Of a stretch of DNA of 64,000 bases, positions 24,901-40,300 are shown in pieces. A model generated the notes under the pieces. That model ran no database searches. It was given only the letters and a program-made list of their open reading frames with translations, and was not told the DNA's origin. How positions within the stretch are numbered: the stretch's first letter is position 1; every line of letters begins with the position of its first letter. The position numbers and the translations under genes are program-made. The stretch is from Opisthocomus hoazin (Eukaryota; Chordata; Aves; Opisthocomiformes; Opisthocomidae): contig NC_134414.1 in assembly GCF_030867145.1 (NCBI RefSeq), positions 128,104,465-128,168,464 on the forward strand, written 5' to 3'.

Positions 24901-27900
24901 TATGACTTAAACTCCCATTTGAGTTTTAGCCTAGTTGATACTTTCAAGTATAAGCCGCTATGGGCATTCATGTCTGTCTGCCTTGTTTGAAGACATGGAT
25001 TGAAGCCCAGGCTCTGTGTGTGAACCTGCCTCATAAACTCCTGAGTGTTTGAACCGTGATTTTGTCCTGTGCAGGCACTGCATCTTGTACTTGGAGAGCC
25101 TAGTTCTCCGATCACCTTTCTAGCGTTGCCTAGACAATTATTAAAGGGATAGGAATATGTGAAGGAAGTTCGGTATTTGAAGAATAATAATGAAATTCTG
25201 GCATCAAAGTGGCTCAGAAAATTATGCAAGAGCCCTCGGAAGTTTAATGTTATCATCCTGTTTGTTTTTCTTTACAACGTGCAATGCCTAATTACTACAG
25301 CAAAATGTGTTGTTTCTGAGATTGTGCGAAGATGAGAAACCAGCAGCACTAGGACAAGCCACTCTTCCAAAGTGGCAAGCTGTAGTTGCCAGGTAGACTG
25401 TGCTCTGGACAGTACAGTGGCAACTTAGTGACTAGAAAAATATTAGTAAGGGTAAAAAGAGGTATTAGACTAAATGGAGATAGCAAAAAAGATGTCACTG
25501 TTGATATAACTCTAGGTGTGGAGGACACATGAACGCCCTAGTCAGAGTCTTGTTGTCAAGTAGTAAGAAAAAAGCTGCAAAAGAGAGTTTTATAGTGAAG
25601 TTATATTTGAGGTAGTATGCAGCAGAAGTATAGAAATGTGATTAAGTCTAAGTTGGTTTTGTCACCTCCGACAGCTTTATTTGCACATTTCTTAACAGCA
25701 AGGCAGTACTTTGGGGACATTGTGCTGTGAACTGACTTCTTACTGCACTTCATGAATTATTTGATGTGATATTTGAGACCAATGATGTCTTAGGACCTGA
25801 ATTTTCAGGGTGTATAACAGTTAACATGAATCAGGACTGTCAAACTGGGGAACTGCTTTTGTGAAAACGAAGCTGAAGAATGTGCTTTCTAGGTCTTGAA
25901 GACTGTGTTATCGTAGTAGTGCAGACTTGTTACAAGAAAGTCTAAGTGTACTTCTTAGGAAGACCTGTGCCATTTAGGATGGATTGAATGAACTTCAGGT
26001 AATTGTCTTGGTGGAACTGGTGTTTCACTGAAGTCCACAGAGGAATTTTGGTGGCATCTAGCACCCGCAGTGTGTTTCCAGTCAGGCTGAATTGTTTCTC
26101 TGCATTTGTGCTGCAGCTTAAGAGCTCCAGTGCCAGTGGGCTTCCACATGCCTTAAGCATCTGTTCCCCACTGGCTGGACAAAGTCTTTCAGGAGGCACC
26201 AAGATGTCTTTGAGGGACCACTTTATGCCACCAGTTTCTTCAGTTTAAAGATACTGAAAACTCTTATGTCAATGGAAACCTTTTTTTTTCCCCTCATCTC
26301 TCAGTTTTTCTGATTTTTCTTTCTTTTTGCAAGTATATTAACTTAAATACAAAAAAATCAGAAATATTATAAGCTCAGGGAGTAATTAAATATGGATCAC
26401 TGAGAATCCTGACAACAGGGTTGCCAGTGAGAAGGAAAATGTAATTTTGTGACTCCATCTTTCAAGTCAATTTTTAAGCATTCTAGATAATTTCAAAACC
26501 AAAACCCACTACTTACCCATACTCCTGTATTTTATAGATATATATATTTTTTTAATTGTTTGGTTCTATGACCCTTTCATTCTATTTTTAGCACAGAGCA
26601 GTTTGCGTTTTGAAGGTTCATTTTCAATTTACTTGCATTTTAAAAAAAAGAAAATATGTTCAGTGGGCTATAAATCTGGCTTTTCCTCCAAGGTTTACAT
26701 TTGATTAGAAAGCTAATGGCAGAGTTCTGGAACCATCAACAAATACCACAAAAACCCTTTGCAAATACAATTGCAAAACTACAGACACATGTAGATATGC
26801 TACAGTTTGTGAAATTTGCAAAATTATATGTAATTTGTTGCTTTAACAGTACTTCTTGCAAAAACCTTTATTGGTGCAGTTTGTACAGTAAGCCATAGTA
26901 TTGTGACTGCCTAGCAACATAGGTCAATGTGAGAACTCCAATTTTCAGGAGACTTAGCTAGAACTCAGCTTTCTTTCTATTTTCGTATCGTGTGTTTTTT
27001 GCTATCTGGTCAAACAACAGATGACACTTCACATTCCTGCGTTATTCACACCAGCTGTCAGGCATACCGGCTTTGCTTTTAGCTGCTTTTGACCACAGCT
27101 TTCAATCAAACCCTGATCTCCCTCACCCTGCCCAATTATTCACTGGACTTTTAACTCTCAATGTTGTTAAGCAACCTAGCTCTTCCTCAGATTTCCTATT
27201 CTTACAAAAGGCTCTGTCAAGAGCTTTGCTGTGTTAGAGCTGCATCCAGGAGAGGTTGTAGAACCAGAGCTCCAAATGTCCTTGATAATATGAAGTGTCA
27301 CTATGAAACGGCCCCACTGAGTTTTACACTAACTGAAGGAAAAACGGAAAATGGGTAAAGGCAGCAGCATGGCAGAAAACAAATTAGACACAGGGTCAAC
27401 AAGGACCTGGCACTGCTGCCAAAATGTTGCAGGTCTTGTTTCTGTAGCAGCTGTTCTGTGTAAGGAAGAGCAGCTAACTATCCTGCTCCTCTAATCAAAA
27501 GATTTTGTTCAATTAGAGGCATCAAGTTTTATAGAAGCAGTAGCGAAAGTTGTGTTGGAGATAAATAAAGAGAACGATTGCAAGAAAACGTGGCTTGTGG
27601 GAAAAGACTGAAGGAAGTGGTTGCATTTGCTTAAGAAAACACAAGACTAAGTAAAGGATGTAAGTGTTCTGAAGATTTTTAGGAAGTGATACTCTAGCTA
27701 TTTTTTTTCCATGTAGTGTTAGAAGCAGGACAAGAGGCAGTCTCTCAGGAAAAATAATTTTGCTTTTTCCCTTTTTTCTGACATCTAAAAGGCTAGTTGT
27801 TCACTGCAGGAGGCCATCCTAGGAAATGTGAAATCTCCTTCAGTGGATGGGGAGAAAAAAACAACCTAACCATATTTTGGAGTGGAGTAAAATGATTTTA

Positions 27901-30900
27901 AGAGCAGACTCACAACAGCCACAGGTTGGTTTGCTGTAGCTAAGACTCACGTGACAATGCCCAGAGGCTCAGCCTGGCACCAGTGCCTCACTGCTCAAGT
28001 CCCTGGGCCATCACTGCCATTCTACCTTCCCAGGCCTCTCATCACAAATTATGCAGAACTTGGAGCAGTTCTAGGTCTTTTATGACTCTGAAACGAAAAG
28101 CCCCTACTGCCACAAACTGTCTGCAGCATGAATTAGAGTGGCTTTAAGCTCTGTCACCGCCACGAGCACAGCCAACGTGAGAAATGAGAACAGGCTCGCC
28201 CACTGTGGTTTTCACCAGGCGGGGTTACAGCAGCTTGCAGGAAAGGGCTCCTCCACACTGACCAGAAGCCCTGACTCTGCTCTGGATGCACAAAAGTTAT
28301 TATACCATGCAGTATCCTGAATCCACTGAGAAAGGCTCTGCTCCTCACTTGTCATGTAGATGACACCCCTTTCAGTTCTCTTCTTTTCAAACGAGAGCCC
28401 CTCAGACAACAGGCAGTCTAGAAATTTCTATCAGTGAACAGCAGCGAAGAAACCCAGGTGTTGTGCTCTCTCTGCATCCCCCTGGCTCAGAAACTGAAAT
28501 ATACACAGATTTCATCACAATTAATACCATCAGCTTGTATTTCTGACTGTTCCTCAGACTCAGCTGAGACAGCAGCCTGGCTATGTAGGTTTGTGTAAGC
28601 CAAAAACACTTGCTAAATTTGTTAAGTCAGAAATACTTGTTAGGAAGTGCTTGCTTAAGAGTTTACAGCTAAATTTGGCCCATGGAGATATATTGTTATG
28701 TGATCCCAACATACATGGTAAAGATTCTGATGCTGTGTGATACAAGTCATGGTGAGGCTCGTGGTGCAGCTCTGTGGTGGCTGACAAGGACGTCTCCCAC
28801 CGCCTTCCAGGTATTTACACAGCATCCATTAACAGGTATCTCAGACTGTGATCTGTGAGCCCTGTTTTGTCTTTGCCAGAGCCTTGCATTTTTCCCCTGG
28901 ACTAGCCCACCAGTGCCAGAGCAAAGCATATATACGTGTATGTATGCACACAGGACACTATGCAGAGTTCCTGTGTCTGGCCACTGAATCATGTTTGTGG
29001 CTTAGTGACAGACCAGAACGTATTTACAGCCTCTCTCTTCTTTCTCCCTCCCAGAACTCTTTCTCTGGTATATTTCTATGATTTCTGCTTTGAAACCATG
29101 CTCCTATTCTCAGCTTCACTTGAATAATACAGAGAAGTAAGGTAAGACAGAAGCATCATGTTAATTCCCAGGTGCTCTCTTCTCTCAAACACAGTCAGGG
29201 AGCTGTGGAACCTATATTGCCTTGACATATCCTTGAAATTCTCAACCCTGCCAAAGCTGTGCTTGCATCATGCACAGTAAGCAACAGGAAGGCTTTCTGT
29301 GTCTGAAGTTTCTGTTTTACTGCCTGGGAATATCACTTCTTTGTTTGAATAAAGAATCAGAAAATTTAAAAGGAACCAAAAATCCACTATTGCACAACTC
29401 CTCCCTCTCCATCTCATGATGCTTTCCAAGCGGAGAGGTTATAAAACAATGACCTTAGATTAACCACACCAAAGCTCTAATCTTGCCATGTCAAACACAT
29501 CAATGCCCTTGCCTCCAGCTGACAGGAATACATCAGATATGGGACCACGCTTGTGAACAAATGGAGTGCGTTGCACAAAGCAGACCACCTGAATAGTGGC
29601 ACAAGAAAATTTTTTCCTTCCTAACAGGAACTTACCACAATGGTTGGAAATTTTGAATTGTTGCTGGAGTTTTAATAAAGCTGGCTATGCAGATGCACAT
29701 CACTAAGAAAATCAAAGGTCTCTGGTTCTGACTCGGTGCAGTGGTTTATGGGACAGAAGCAGAAGCAAATTCAGTTTCTTTTTCTTCCAGAAAGCACAAC
29801 GGAAGTGTTTCTAAAGAGGAATGCAGACAGTACTTGGTTTTGTAGTAGAGAATTGCTGGATGGGTGCACAAATATAAAAAGGAAAACAAATCTTCCTCAG
29901 AAGAGAAAGCTACTGAGGCCACTGTACTTTCTCCTGAAATGAAGTCAGTGGTTTCACCTTCATTTTTCTGTATACAGAGTAGAAACTAATTATTTAAGAA
30001 GCAGGTAAAGTAGTTTGCCTCCTTAGACACAAAAGTAGCAATTCATGACCATCTCATGCTGCTTGAGATGCTGTAGTTATTCTGACTGACCTCCATCTGC
30101 CGCTCCAAACGATCACGGGTCTGCCCACACCAGTCCAGTGTCACACCTGCCAGCCCTGTTCGGCTATCTCACATGTCCCAGGATGTCTGCTGCGGCACAG
30201 GGCACTCTTCTAGGCACCCAAATCCACACTCTCAGAGAATTTTAAAGGTGATTCAGCTCGGTGGTTTTCAGACTTGGAAATTAGGTAGACTGAGCAGAAC
30301 TTCATCAATAGTAGTATCCAGAGCTGAGTACCAAGCTCAAAATTTGTCATTTACACCAGCGCTAGCACTATTGCTCTGACGTGAGCCAAATAACTGCCCA
30401 GACCTTGAAATAAGGAAGGAGGTTACATGTATTAGTGATCATGGCTGACAGGGTTACATGTATTAGTGATCATGGCTGACAGTTAGTATCTTTCACTATA
30501 TTCAGTTATTTGTTACCAAATCTGTTATCTTTGGTGTCTATTCCAGCCCCTCTTACTTATGTTAAAGCCTTCTCCCTGTTCTAACCCTTCTGCTGTCCTT
30601 GTTTCATTTTCTTTAAAAGCTTTTTCTGTTTGGTGTACTGAATTATTTTAACATAGGCTAACTCCTTTCTACCTTTAACCTGAGATTTTCCTTTTCAAAT
30701 ATTCTTTTTCACTATTCTCAAGCTCCCGTCCATTTGTCTCACTCTTTTTTCAGTCCTAAAAACATTACACAAATGAATTTTTTTTTCATTAATTTTCTGA
30801 TAATCCTTAGCTGTTACACCACTACAGTGTTGGCCCCTCCCTTAACTGTAGCTCCTGATTGCTGTGCCAAAATTTCTCATCCCATTGAGCTCTTGAAATT

Positions 30901-33900
30901 GTTGCAAAGCCTCTGATAAATTCACTATCATTCAAGTCTCTTGATTTAAACTCTCCTTTATGTCCCAAACCCATTTAAGCACTTTTTCACTTTTTTTTAG
31001 GTCCATTGCTTCTTCTCTTGCCATGTTTTTTCAGTATCTTCCCTGTCACTCCATTGTGTTGTTCCTTGTTGCATTGCTCCCAGTCCCTCCAGTTGTTGCT
31101 GCTGCTGCTCTGAGCAGAGTCCCCACTCCACCCTTTGCCTTCCTACCACTGTCACATTTTCTCTGTCCAGACCCTGCTCTGTACTTCTCCTTGCCTGATG
31201 ACCTTTGCCTGGGCCTCAGCATCATCTCAAACCTTACCATATCTTTCCCAGAGCTAGTTCAAGGCTTCTCAAGAGCATCGATGAAACAGAAACGTGTCAG
31301 CTTAAGGACTGTCAACAACACTGCATCTGTCATTGGCAGGAAAAAGAAAAGGCTGGGCAAGAACGAACCTGCTGCTCCTGCTGTTGCCTGAGGAGGAAGG
31401 TGGTCAAGGCTGTGCATGGTGACTGCTGCTGAAAGGAGCCCCCAGCTTCCATTTCCCCTCAAGTACTTTCACCTTCTCTAGGTTTTTTTGTCATCAGACA
31501 AGCACCCTACTAAGCAGTCAGTGGGCAACATGTGGCTGCCATTTCCTGTCAAGTAACTTCTAGATTCAGATCTGCAAGATCTACTGAAATTACTGTCTTC
31601 TGTTGCTGCACCTAGCTAATGAGATCTTTTGAGAAAATTGTGAAGAACATGTAGTCATTACGTTCCTGAAAGAGGAATTTGCAGTTGTTTCCTATTTGCT
31701 TTCCTTCCAATGCGGAGGAGAGAGAAACTGCCTGAAGCAGGGCAGCGCTGGGCAACTGCTGCTCTTCCTTTGCAGAGCTGGGCTTCTGGAATAGTCGCTC
31801 ACGTCACAATACCTCATGGAAATCTTTTATTCATAAGATGTGCAGACAGAAGCCCCAAACACTTGTAACCCATACAAACAAGAAGAACCTTGGCCACATG
31901 CTCTTAAGGACACTCGCAAAGCGAGGCGGGTATTTTCCCACCACTCTCACTATCCCTTTGGGAATGGGGACTTGTTTAATTGGTAGTCTGTGGTCACTGC
32001 AGCACGGATCTCGGCTTTGGCTTCACCTTGGACTTGCCATTTCTACGTTTCTCTCTTAGTGGAATCTTTTTTTCGAACTCCCTAAATTTCCTTAACACAA
32101 AGTCTTTTTGCTTTATTCCTGAACTAAGATGTCACCTGGAAATGCTCTTAGTGTCATGCATGATTAACTTGCAGTTAAACACACTAATGTTAATATAAGA
32201 TTTTTGTGTGTATAAAGTTGCCGGAGTAAGAAACATGAAAGTAACACCTGCACGTATAACAGCCCTCCTTGCTAGTATTCAGACAGTATTTACCTTTTTT
32301 TTTTTTTCCACAGGATGTTTTTCCCACCCTGTGGTCAAGATGCCAGCAGTCACTCTATCTCACATTTTGTTTGTCTATTAAAATCCCTCTGTAGTTCTAC
32401 AGCTTATTTTGATGAACTCTGTTTAAACCTCTGCAGGAACGGAGAATTGCCAAGTGTTTTCTGGAGCTTTCCATGGCTTCATGACTGAGGCTGATCAGGA
32501 CATCACGAACGCTCATATTCTTTTCTCAAATTCACCTGTTAATTTTGAACAAGAGGCAAGAGTTCCTGACTTTATCCCATAGCATAGCCCAATCTATGGC
32601 TTTAATGAGGTAGATGACACACAGAAAAATAATAAAGTTACATAACTGACCGTCCTTACCATCACACCTGATCCTCTATCATACTTCATTTGCACAAAGG
32701 GAGGAGAACTGAGATTTTGCCAGCAGCACGCTGTAACCCTGGCATATTCTAAGTGTTGAGTACTTGCCATCACAGTTTTTTTGGAGTTTTGTGAAACAGG
32801 AGGATTTGTGAAAAAGAAGGCGGAAATATCAAAATGTAGTTTTTTGGCATTCCCTTGATCCTTGATCCTTGATCCATCAGCAAGGTGGGTCCTGGAACTG
32901 CACCACACAGGTCCAATGTCACTGGTACTAATGGAGTAAGTGGCAGTAGTGATGTCAGATGTTATCATCTTGAACTGAAAGTGCAGGGGTCATTGCCTCA
33001 TGGCAAGGGGGTCACCAGCGTGGCTTGGCAACAAGGAAATCATGACGCATCATGAGGACTTCATAGTTCAGAATGAGTTGGCCATAGGTGTCAGAGCTGG
33101 GAGGTGAACATGCAAACAGCACGTTTTGAAATCAGTCAGACGCTTGCCAGTGCCAGCACTCGTGTATCTGGACTCCATTTTGACCTTGAGAGCAGGCTGT
33201 ATTGCAGGGCTCTCAGATCCTTCTCTCCTCCTTTGAGGACTCTGTCTCCTGCCATTCTTGCTGTCTGAATCACTGCTTCCCCCACACCTTGAGGTCCTCC
33301 CTCAATTTGTTCTCCCTCATAAACACTGCCCAGACTGGTTCTTATCTTCTGCTTCTCCAGGTCTCTGTGCTCTTCCCCTTGTTCTTGGCTTCCAGAGGGG
33401 AAAGTACAAGATGCCTGGGAGAGCATCTCCCATGGAGTCGGGCAGCATTTCCTCCATCAGGGAGAAGCAGTTCTATATGTGGCTGTATCCTGTCCTTGTT
33501 GAATTGACAGCAGCTTCCCAGGGGTGGCAAGAGGCATGGCCTGACCCCCTTCTCCTTCCTGCCACGTTTCCTAAATCATGGAACAGAGACAGCAGAACTT
33601 CTTGATAAAATAGCTATACTTTAAAAATAAGAAGGAGGGGAGGAGAATGCTCTGTTTTGGAAAATCGCATTCTCAAATATTGGTGACCAACTTTCACCGA
33701 CATTTGAAAAATCAAGTAAACCCTCCCCCCCAGAAAAAGAAAAAAAACCTGCAACAAAGACCAAACTGTCTTAGAAAGCAAGTCTGGCAAGGAAAGGAAT
33801 CAAACCAAGCAGCATTTTTCACGACTATGAGCAAGAACCCTATTCGCAGGGCTTTCAGCAACTTTCAACATAAAAGTTAACACAAAAAATGTAACTATAC

Positions 33901-34247
33901 TTAGGTGACAACTTAGCTATTGCATAGCTTAGAAGTGCGTTACACAACTGAAGTGCCTGCTGATGCACTGTGACAAGAGACTTCCTTTCTGAAGTGGACT
34001 GTGACCAGTGTAGGCACACTATGTCCCATTTCCTGCCTTCACCGCGTTCACGAGCTGTGAGCACAGGCTGGTAACCGACTGCGTGACGGACAGGTCAGTG
34101 ATAACAACACAGATGAACTCGTGCATGTACTTAGCACTTCAGTTGTCTGCAGACAGCTGCACGTGGAATAAGTCTTCTTTTAATGCCAGCATTCTGACCT
34201 TTGCTGGAATTGGTTTGAAAGGCAATAGTCCTTGTTTTCCTTTGTCC
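21919..34247. other. Intergenic DNA upstream of SH2D1B, no gene recognised
   Basis: No recognisable coding exon was found in this stretch. It includes a GC-rich stretch at about 22370-22560, a pyrimidine-rich stretch at 23990-24420, and a poly-T run at about 32295-32310 followed by CCACAG that resembles a splice acceptor but does not lead into a recognisable exon. The last few hundred bases should include the SH2D1B promoter and 5' UTR, but I see no CpG island or convincing TATA box. That would fit a tissue-restricted immune gene. Confidence 0.5.
30421..30482. repeat. 31-bp perfect tandem duplication
   Basis: Two exact copies (30421-30451 and 30452-30482) of a unit that begins GGTTACATGTATTAGTGATC. 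Confidence 0.92.
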
Positions 34248-34381
34248 ATGGATTTCCCATTTTTTCATGGAAAGATAACAAGAAGAACCTGTGAAGATCT
34301 CCTGAGCAAGAACAGAAGGAATGGTAGCTATTTAATACGAGAGAGTGAAAGCGTGGAAGGAGCCTTGTGTCTCTGTGTTTT
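34248..34381 (+). CDS. SH2D1B: SH2D1B coding exon 1
   Basis: Encodes residues 1-44 plus two bases of codon 45. The donor is TT|GTAAGT. It carries the first half of the SH2 domain, including Arg31. Read without splicing, the frame stops immediately after the donor (TTG TAA). Confidence 0.93.
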
Positions 34382-37300
34382 GTAAGTACTCTAATGCTAA
34401 ATTTTTTATGATTTTTTAGATAGATCCAAAGACAAGCATTCATCTTCTCTAACATTAATTGTTCTTCCCTAATGTTAACAGACTGCAATATTAACAGAAT
34501 GCAAAGGGGGGTGTATATGTAACATTCAAGTAACATTTGTTGCCTTAGGCTTCTTTTATAGTGAGTGGTGAGGGGGTGGCATTTGCAAAAGACATTTTGT
34601 ACACCAGAGAACAGATGAACTGTAATTTGCTGGTGCTGGTCTCTCTCCACGGACAACGAGGGGAGCCCAGAGAAAATACCTTATCCTGCCAAAACATGGT
34701 GAGAACCTTACTCAAAGTTACTGTCTCTGTAATGACGAGTAAATAGCGTTTTAGCACTGTTGCGACACTGAGAAGTCTCACGGTAGGCTACAAAACAGTA
34801 CCTTCTTGGTAGGCTTTCTGTCTGATGAAATCTTAGCCTTGTGCTTCAAAGGAGTTTTATCTGATGTAAAAACATAAGCTGAGACAGAAAGCTATAATGT
34901 CCTGTTCGAATCCATAGGACAAGTCCACGAACAAGACGGGCATAGAAAATTGCTACTTCTAGAACTCAACTTTAATTGCTACAATTAAAATTGTATGATT
35001 TTATTTTTCCATAGGGAAAACAGGCTTCAAGAAACCTGTTATGTACTTTTCATGTATACCTGATCTGTTCCTAATGCGTTCAAAGTTTATAAATTAGTAA
35101 GTCTGACTCTTTCTTTCTTTGACCCTATGAGGTTTTACACTCTCCTTGAGGGTGTATTTGAGTGTGACACGAAAAATTTTTAACACCACATCTAATTAAT
35201 TCAAAAATATCAGAAAACACTTTTATCAATAGTCACAAATGCGTTTCTTTCGAAACAAATCAAAGGAGAAGGGAGAAAAAGGGAGAGGGAAATGGGGTAC
35301 TATGGGATTGGTGGGTAGAAGAAAGGAGGTCCATGAAATGATAGAGTAACAAGAAGAGAAATGGCAAGTGGAGGGCAAACAGAATGCTCGGGGACAGAGC
35401 TGAGGGAACCTGCCTTCAGTAAGGTGTGGAAGGAGACAGCGTAGGGCATGCGGGGAGGGCAGGGAGCACGGGAGGGAAAGGGCATGCATACCCTGCAAGA
35501 AGGGACAGACAGGGGTCCTGGCACAGAGAGAGGATGACGATATTAATCCCTGACACGTGAAGATGGCTGTTAAGACCTCATGCAGAAGAGGTAGATGCGA
35601 AAGTGAAGGCCTGCTTAGGTGTGTGCAGTGAGTTTGAACTACTGACGTAACAGAGGGCATATCTACAGAGTACACTGTGGGCAGATACAAGCTGATGTAA
35701 AGGTTAAGCTTGGTGCCACACTAATACAGTTTCTTTCCTTTTTTTTTTTTAAAGGGCAAACCAGACCTATCTTGTGATAGCTTGCAGACATGCTATTGTC
35801 CATCAGCAGTGTTCTGGGTGGGTTTTTAGTGTCAAAAACTGTTTAAAACTTTAGTGTTTAGTGTATTTGACTTTAACTCGTGCATTAACAAATGTGATAG
35901 TTAAACTGCAGGGTTGACAGCACTGGCATAACAGATACTGGCTGGCAGAGGTGAAAGCAAGGATTGCTTGCAGATAGCAAATGGGATGGTAATAGTGTAT
36001 TGCCTCAGAATTGCCTCAGAGACTGGACTGCCAGTGGTTGACTAGGAAAGCTGTCCTAAAACTGGAGGCAATCAACACTGAAACTCTCAGTGCTGTTTCA
36101 AGACAACTTTTGGATTAGAACTACATCTTAAAACATTGCTTAGCACTTAATATGGTTGATGTTAGGTCAACTTCTCTCAAATTAGCTGATCCGTGGACAG
36201 AGATACTGATCTACTTGCTACAGAAAACAACCAAATTTTTTGTCCTCTACAGACTGGGGTACGTGCAGGAGGGCGCTCCCATGGAGGATCTGGGAGTCAG
36301 AATGGTGGGACCAGTTCAAAAACATCTCTTACTAAATCAGGCATAGTGCACAGCTCTACTGATATGTCTTCCTCCACAGCACACTGCTGCTTTCACACAA
36401 AGCTGTCCCAGATTTCTGACAGTGCCTCAGTCCAGACCTACCGCTCTTGCTGCTGTTCTTCTTATGGTTCAACATGTGGTTCTCCCAAAAAAAAGTCCTC
36501 TCATCCTGCCTTTCTTCCACTGGATCTCCTCCATGCTCAGACCAGGAACTTTACTAATTTGTATAATAGGCAGCTGTTGGTAAGCATTTAGTAGTTAATG
36601 TAGAAACACAAGTTTCCATTTTAGTGGTAGTTTCATGTTTATTTAGTAAAAATTACAGTAGCCAAATAATATCCAGGCAGCAACCTTTCAAAATTTAGAT
36701 GATTGGTAAAGAATGAGTTTTAAAAATTATCTGTTTCTGATTTTTTTTTTCTCACTTCTATATCTATGTTTAAAGAACGAACACCCACATTTATAAAATA
36801 CTCTTAAGCCAGGAACATGTGAATTTCCACAGATACCTCCAGGAGGAAAAAAACAAAAGATGCATCCCTGTGATGCAACTCTTTGAATTAAAGTAAATAT
36901 ATTCTAACTGGAAGTCTTCTCCTGATCTCAACCCATTGTAACTTTTTTTGCAGAACAATGTAGTTTGTTTTGAGAGTAACTATTAATTTGTGCGCAAGTC
37001 TCCTGAGCTAGGTTTTCACCCTAAGAGTCTCCCTCTCATGACAGCTCAATTCATGTAGCTATGACTTCAAACCTTCTGATGAACATGTATACCAGTTAAA
37101 AGAACGTGTAGTTTGAGAGTTCAAACACAAGCATATTAAAAATAATAATAACTAAAACCCTGGGAAATGCAAAGGAAGAATAATTTTCTTAGAAGCAGGA
37201 CCTGTGCAGTCATTTTCTGGTTGCTGGTTACTGGAGGCCATCTCTCCAAGAATTCAACAGCCTTCTTGTGATACAACCACAAAATGAAGTTTAGGGAGGT

Positions 37301-40300
37301 ATCACACGTAAGTAAGATAAGAAGATAGATGAGAGGATGGGATGTCTGTGGAATCAAATTACTCTTATACAAAGGCCTATGTTAAGTTTATTTCATAAGC
37401 TCTTTGAAACCCCTGGTTAGAGTAATGTTATGTTTCAAGATATGAAACTTTCTCTCGTTTTGCAAACTCTAGGCTCCCTTCTGTTCTGCTTTTCTATCTC
37501 TGTCTCGTTCAATTTTACTGCATAACTTCTCATGTCTTTAATACTACCTGCTGTTTGCAGACATGTCCAGTCTCATGCTTTGTGAAAAATATGGTGTTTC
37601 TTCCTTTCACCACAGTGTCTGCTTTTGGCAGCAGGGGTCAGAGACTCAGCCCACTATTAAGTCCCTAATATCATACATACTCTTGAGTATATGTCCAGTA
37701 TCATATACAATTGTAGCAATGCTCTGGTCAAATTAGACATATTCTAGGTTGAAATAGCCTGGTACACGATCACATCTGGAATATATGAAGGTGCAGACAA
37801 CTCAGGGGGTCACTCTGTGGGGCAGTGTGGGGTGGAATAATGGTATGAATTTTTGGTGCTGCAGTTACTTGAGGGTTCCCACAAGCAAAGCAGAAACATG
37901 AAAAACATTCTGCAGAAACATGAAAAACATTCTGCAACTTCACAGTCATGTGTGCCATGGCAACCTCCTCGCCTGTCCTTTCCCCAGAGGAATGCCAGCA
38001 GATCTCACGTGAAAGGCGAACCGCAAGTTTTCTACAGAATCATTCTTTACCACTACTTAGATTAATATGGTTTTCTTTCTCTCTCCCCTCAAATCCCTCC
38101 CAACTTCTATCAATACGACAGAAGACATTCACAAAGACAATCTTTCAGAGTATCACTCCATGCCAGTGTGCTTGCTTCCATATAGCATTGCAGTCTTGTG
38201 TCATATCCCAGGTGAATCTCTCATCTTTGTTCTCAGTTGTAGCTCAGTCTTCTGGAAGCTGACTGCTTCTCTTGTGGATGTGGTATTTAGTTGGAAGCCA
38301 GCCCATTGTCCCCTAGCATATGACTTCAAAGAAGGGCACCTCACTTTTGTCTTTGTAGGTATTTAAGTCTTCATTATAGCTCCATTTCTGAAAGAGGGGT
38401 ACATATTAGCACTGTCTGTCCATCATGAAAAGGTTGTCCGATGATTAGTCCAACCTGGTGCAAAGTCTGAGAGTGTACCAGGCCATAGCTCCCCTTCTTC
38501 TCACTGCTGATGGAGATACTGTCATTCTTGATGACTCATGTTCCACCCCTTGGCTTGCAGTTTATTCCCATGTTGACATTTGCATGAAGTGGTTTCTAGT
38601 GGTATGAAGCGGTTTCTAGTGACATGCAGCATTTCTGCTGGTGGTGAGCAAGGACTCAGGCACCCTATGGAGGCAAGGACTCTTCTCTTACATGGTACCT
38701 GCAGTGGAATTCCAGGGTCTATTTTGTATTTTACTGCCTCAGAATAAGTAGCACAGTGACATCCAGCCCTTTCTGGATGTCTAAACTTGAGGAATTTTCA
38801 CTTCTTTGACTTACCAGATCTATTTCATTGGAGCTGTAGTAGTACAAAACCTAGCACAGAAAATGAACCTAAGAAGCTGGAGGAAAGCTCAGGCAGTTAG
38901 CTGATGTGATGGAGAGCTAGTCAGACATGCTTTACCAAGATCTATGGTAAGTACAGTGCAGTGACTGCAGACTGAACACAGCACTCTTAGCTACATTTAC
39001 CATACATGGCCTAACTCTGCAGGGCAAAAAAGAGTGCCATAAATTTGGTCCAAACTCAAACAGATCTGCATAGTGATGTACAAAGTGTTACATTTGAATT
39101 GGCAAGGCATAATAAAGTATTATTTGGGTTTCTGAGGCTTACGAAAACAACATGCATGACCAATTTTAGCTAACAGACAATTAAACATATGACTTCGAGA
39201 ATCTCAAGTATTTTGAAAGCTCCAATGTACGAATTAAATGGAAAAGTGAATATACATGTATATACATAAAATTGATTCTATTCAGCGTCACGTATTCCTT
39301 TAGAGATGTTTCTTTGGTTTTAGTCTTTCATTGTATTGCAGTTTACTTTAAGATACAAGCAAACAAACAAAACCAAAATCTGGCTGTCAAGATCAGCTGT
39401 AGTAGTCTAAGTGCTTAAAGTTGCAGTGGTCTGACAGTTGACAAAAAGCATAATGTATGCAACAATGTTTTTCACAGCTTTGAAGAATTCATCTACACTT
39501 ACCGTATCTTCAGGGAACACCAAGGATATTTTAGAATACAGGTGAGTAACTCTCATTTCATCTGTAAATGTTGCACTAAAGATCATTGTCTTGATTAAAA
39601 AAATATGTATATACACGTACTCCTTACCTTAGAAAATGTTTCCAAGTTTGCACTCTTCTCTACTCAATTCTTGACTTTTTAATGTTATACTTCTTATTAC
39701 ATATGAGCTCAGAAGTAGCTATTATCTTTGTAGAAATCCATTATATCCTAAGTGGATCTGTTATTTGTTAACCAGCTGGTTTCTTATTTGACCATTTCAT
39801 TTTGATAGCATTGAAGGAAAATGTATCACTTTTTTTACTTGCTCCTGTTCCTAATTACCTTTTTCTATTTGAAAGCTCTGCCATTGCACCCCGCGTCTTG
39901 TAGGGATTTGGAATATTGCAGTGATCTTTTCGATTTAAAGAGACTTATCTGTAATTCTGTGCAATTCTGAGGCACCCAGAGCGATGACCCCAGATAATGC
40001 TGCTCGTTGCTTGAATAAGCATAAGAGCAGACTACATCAATCAAATGCCTAGGCAAGGTGAGAGGACACTTGAAAAACTGTCTCACTCCTCTGGCTGTAG
40101 AAGGACAGCCAACAGGACTGCCAACAATTAAGTAGCGTTTAAGTGGAAAGAGGAACTCGCTCCTTAAAGGATACACCAAGCTCTCCCATGCTGGTAATTT
40201 CTTGCTTATTAGTGGTTTGGACTGAGTGCAAAACACACAATTTCCCATGAAGAATGGTTTGTTGACAAAATAATAAACTATAGCCACTCTTCTGGGGTTT

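Noticed and set aside
32295-32530. Poly-T then CCACAG resembling a splice acceptor, followed by about 50 open codons
   Set aside because: The translated product is unrecognised and no partner donor or neighbouring exon was found.
36193-36591. 132-codon plus-strand frame within SH2D1B intron 1
   Set aside because: The SH2D1B protein is complete and in phase without it, and the frame shows no domain.
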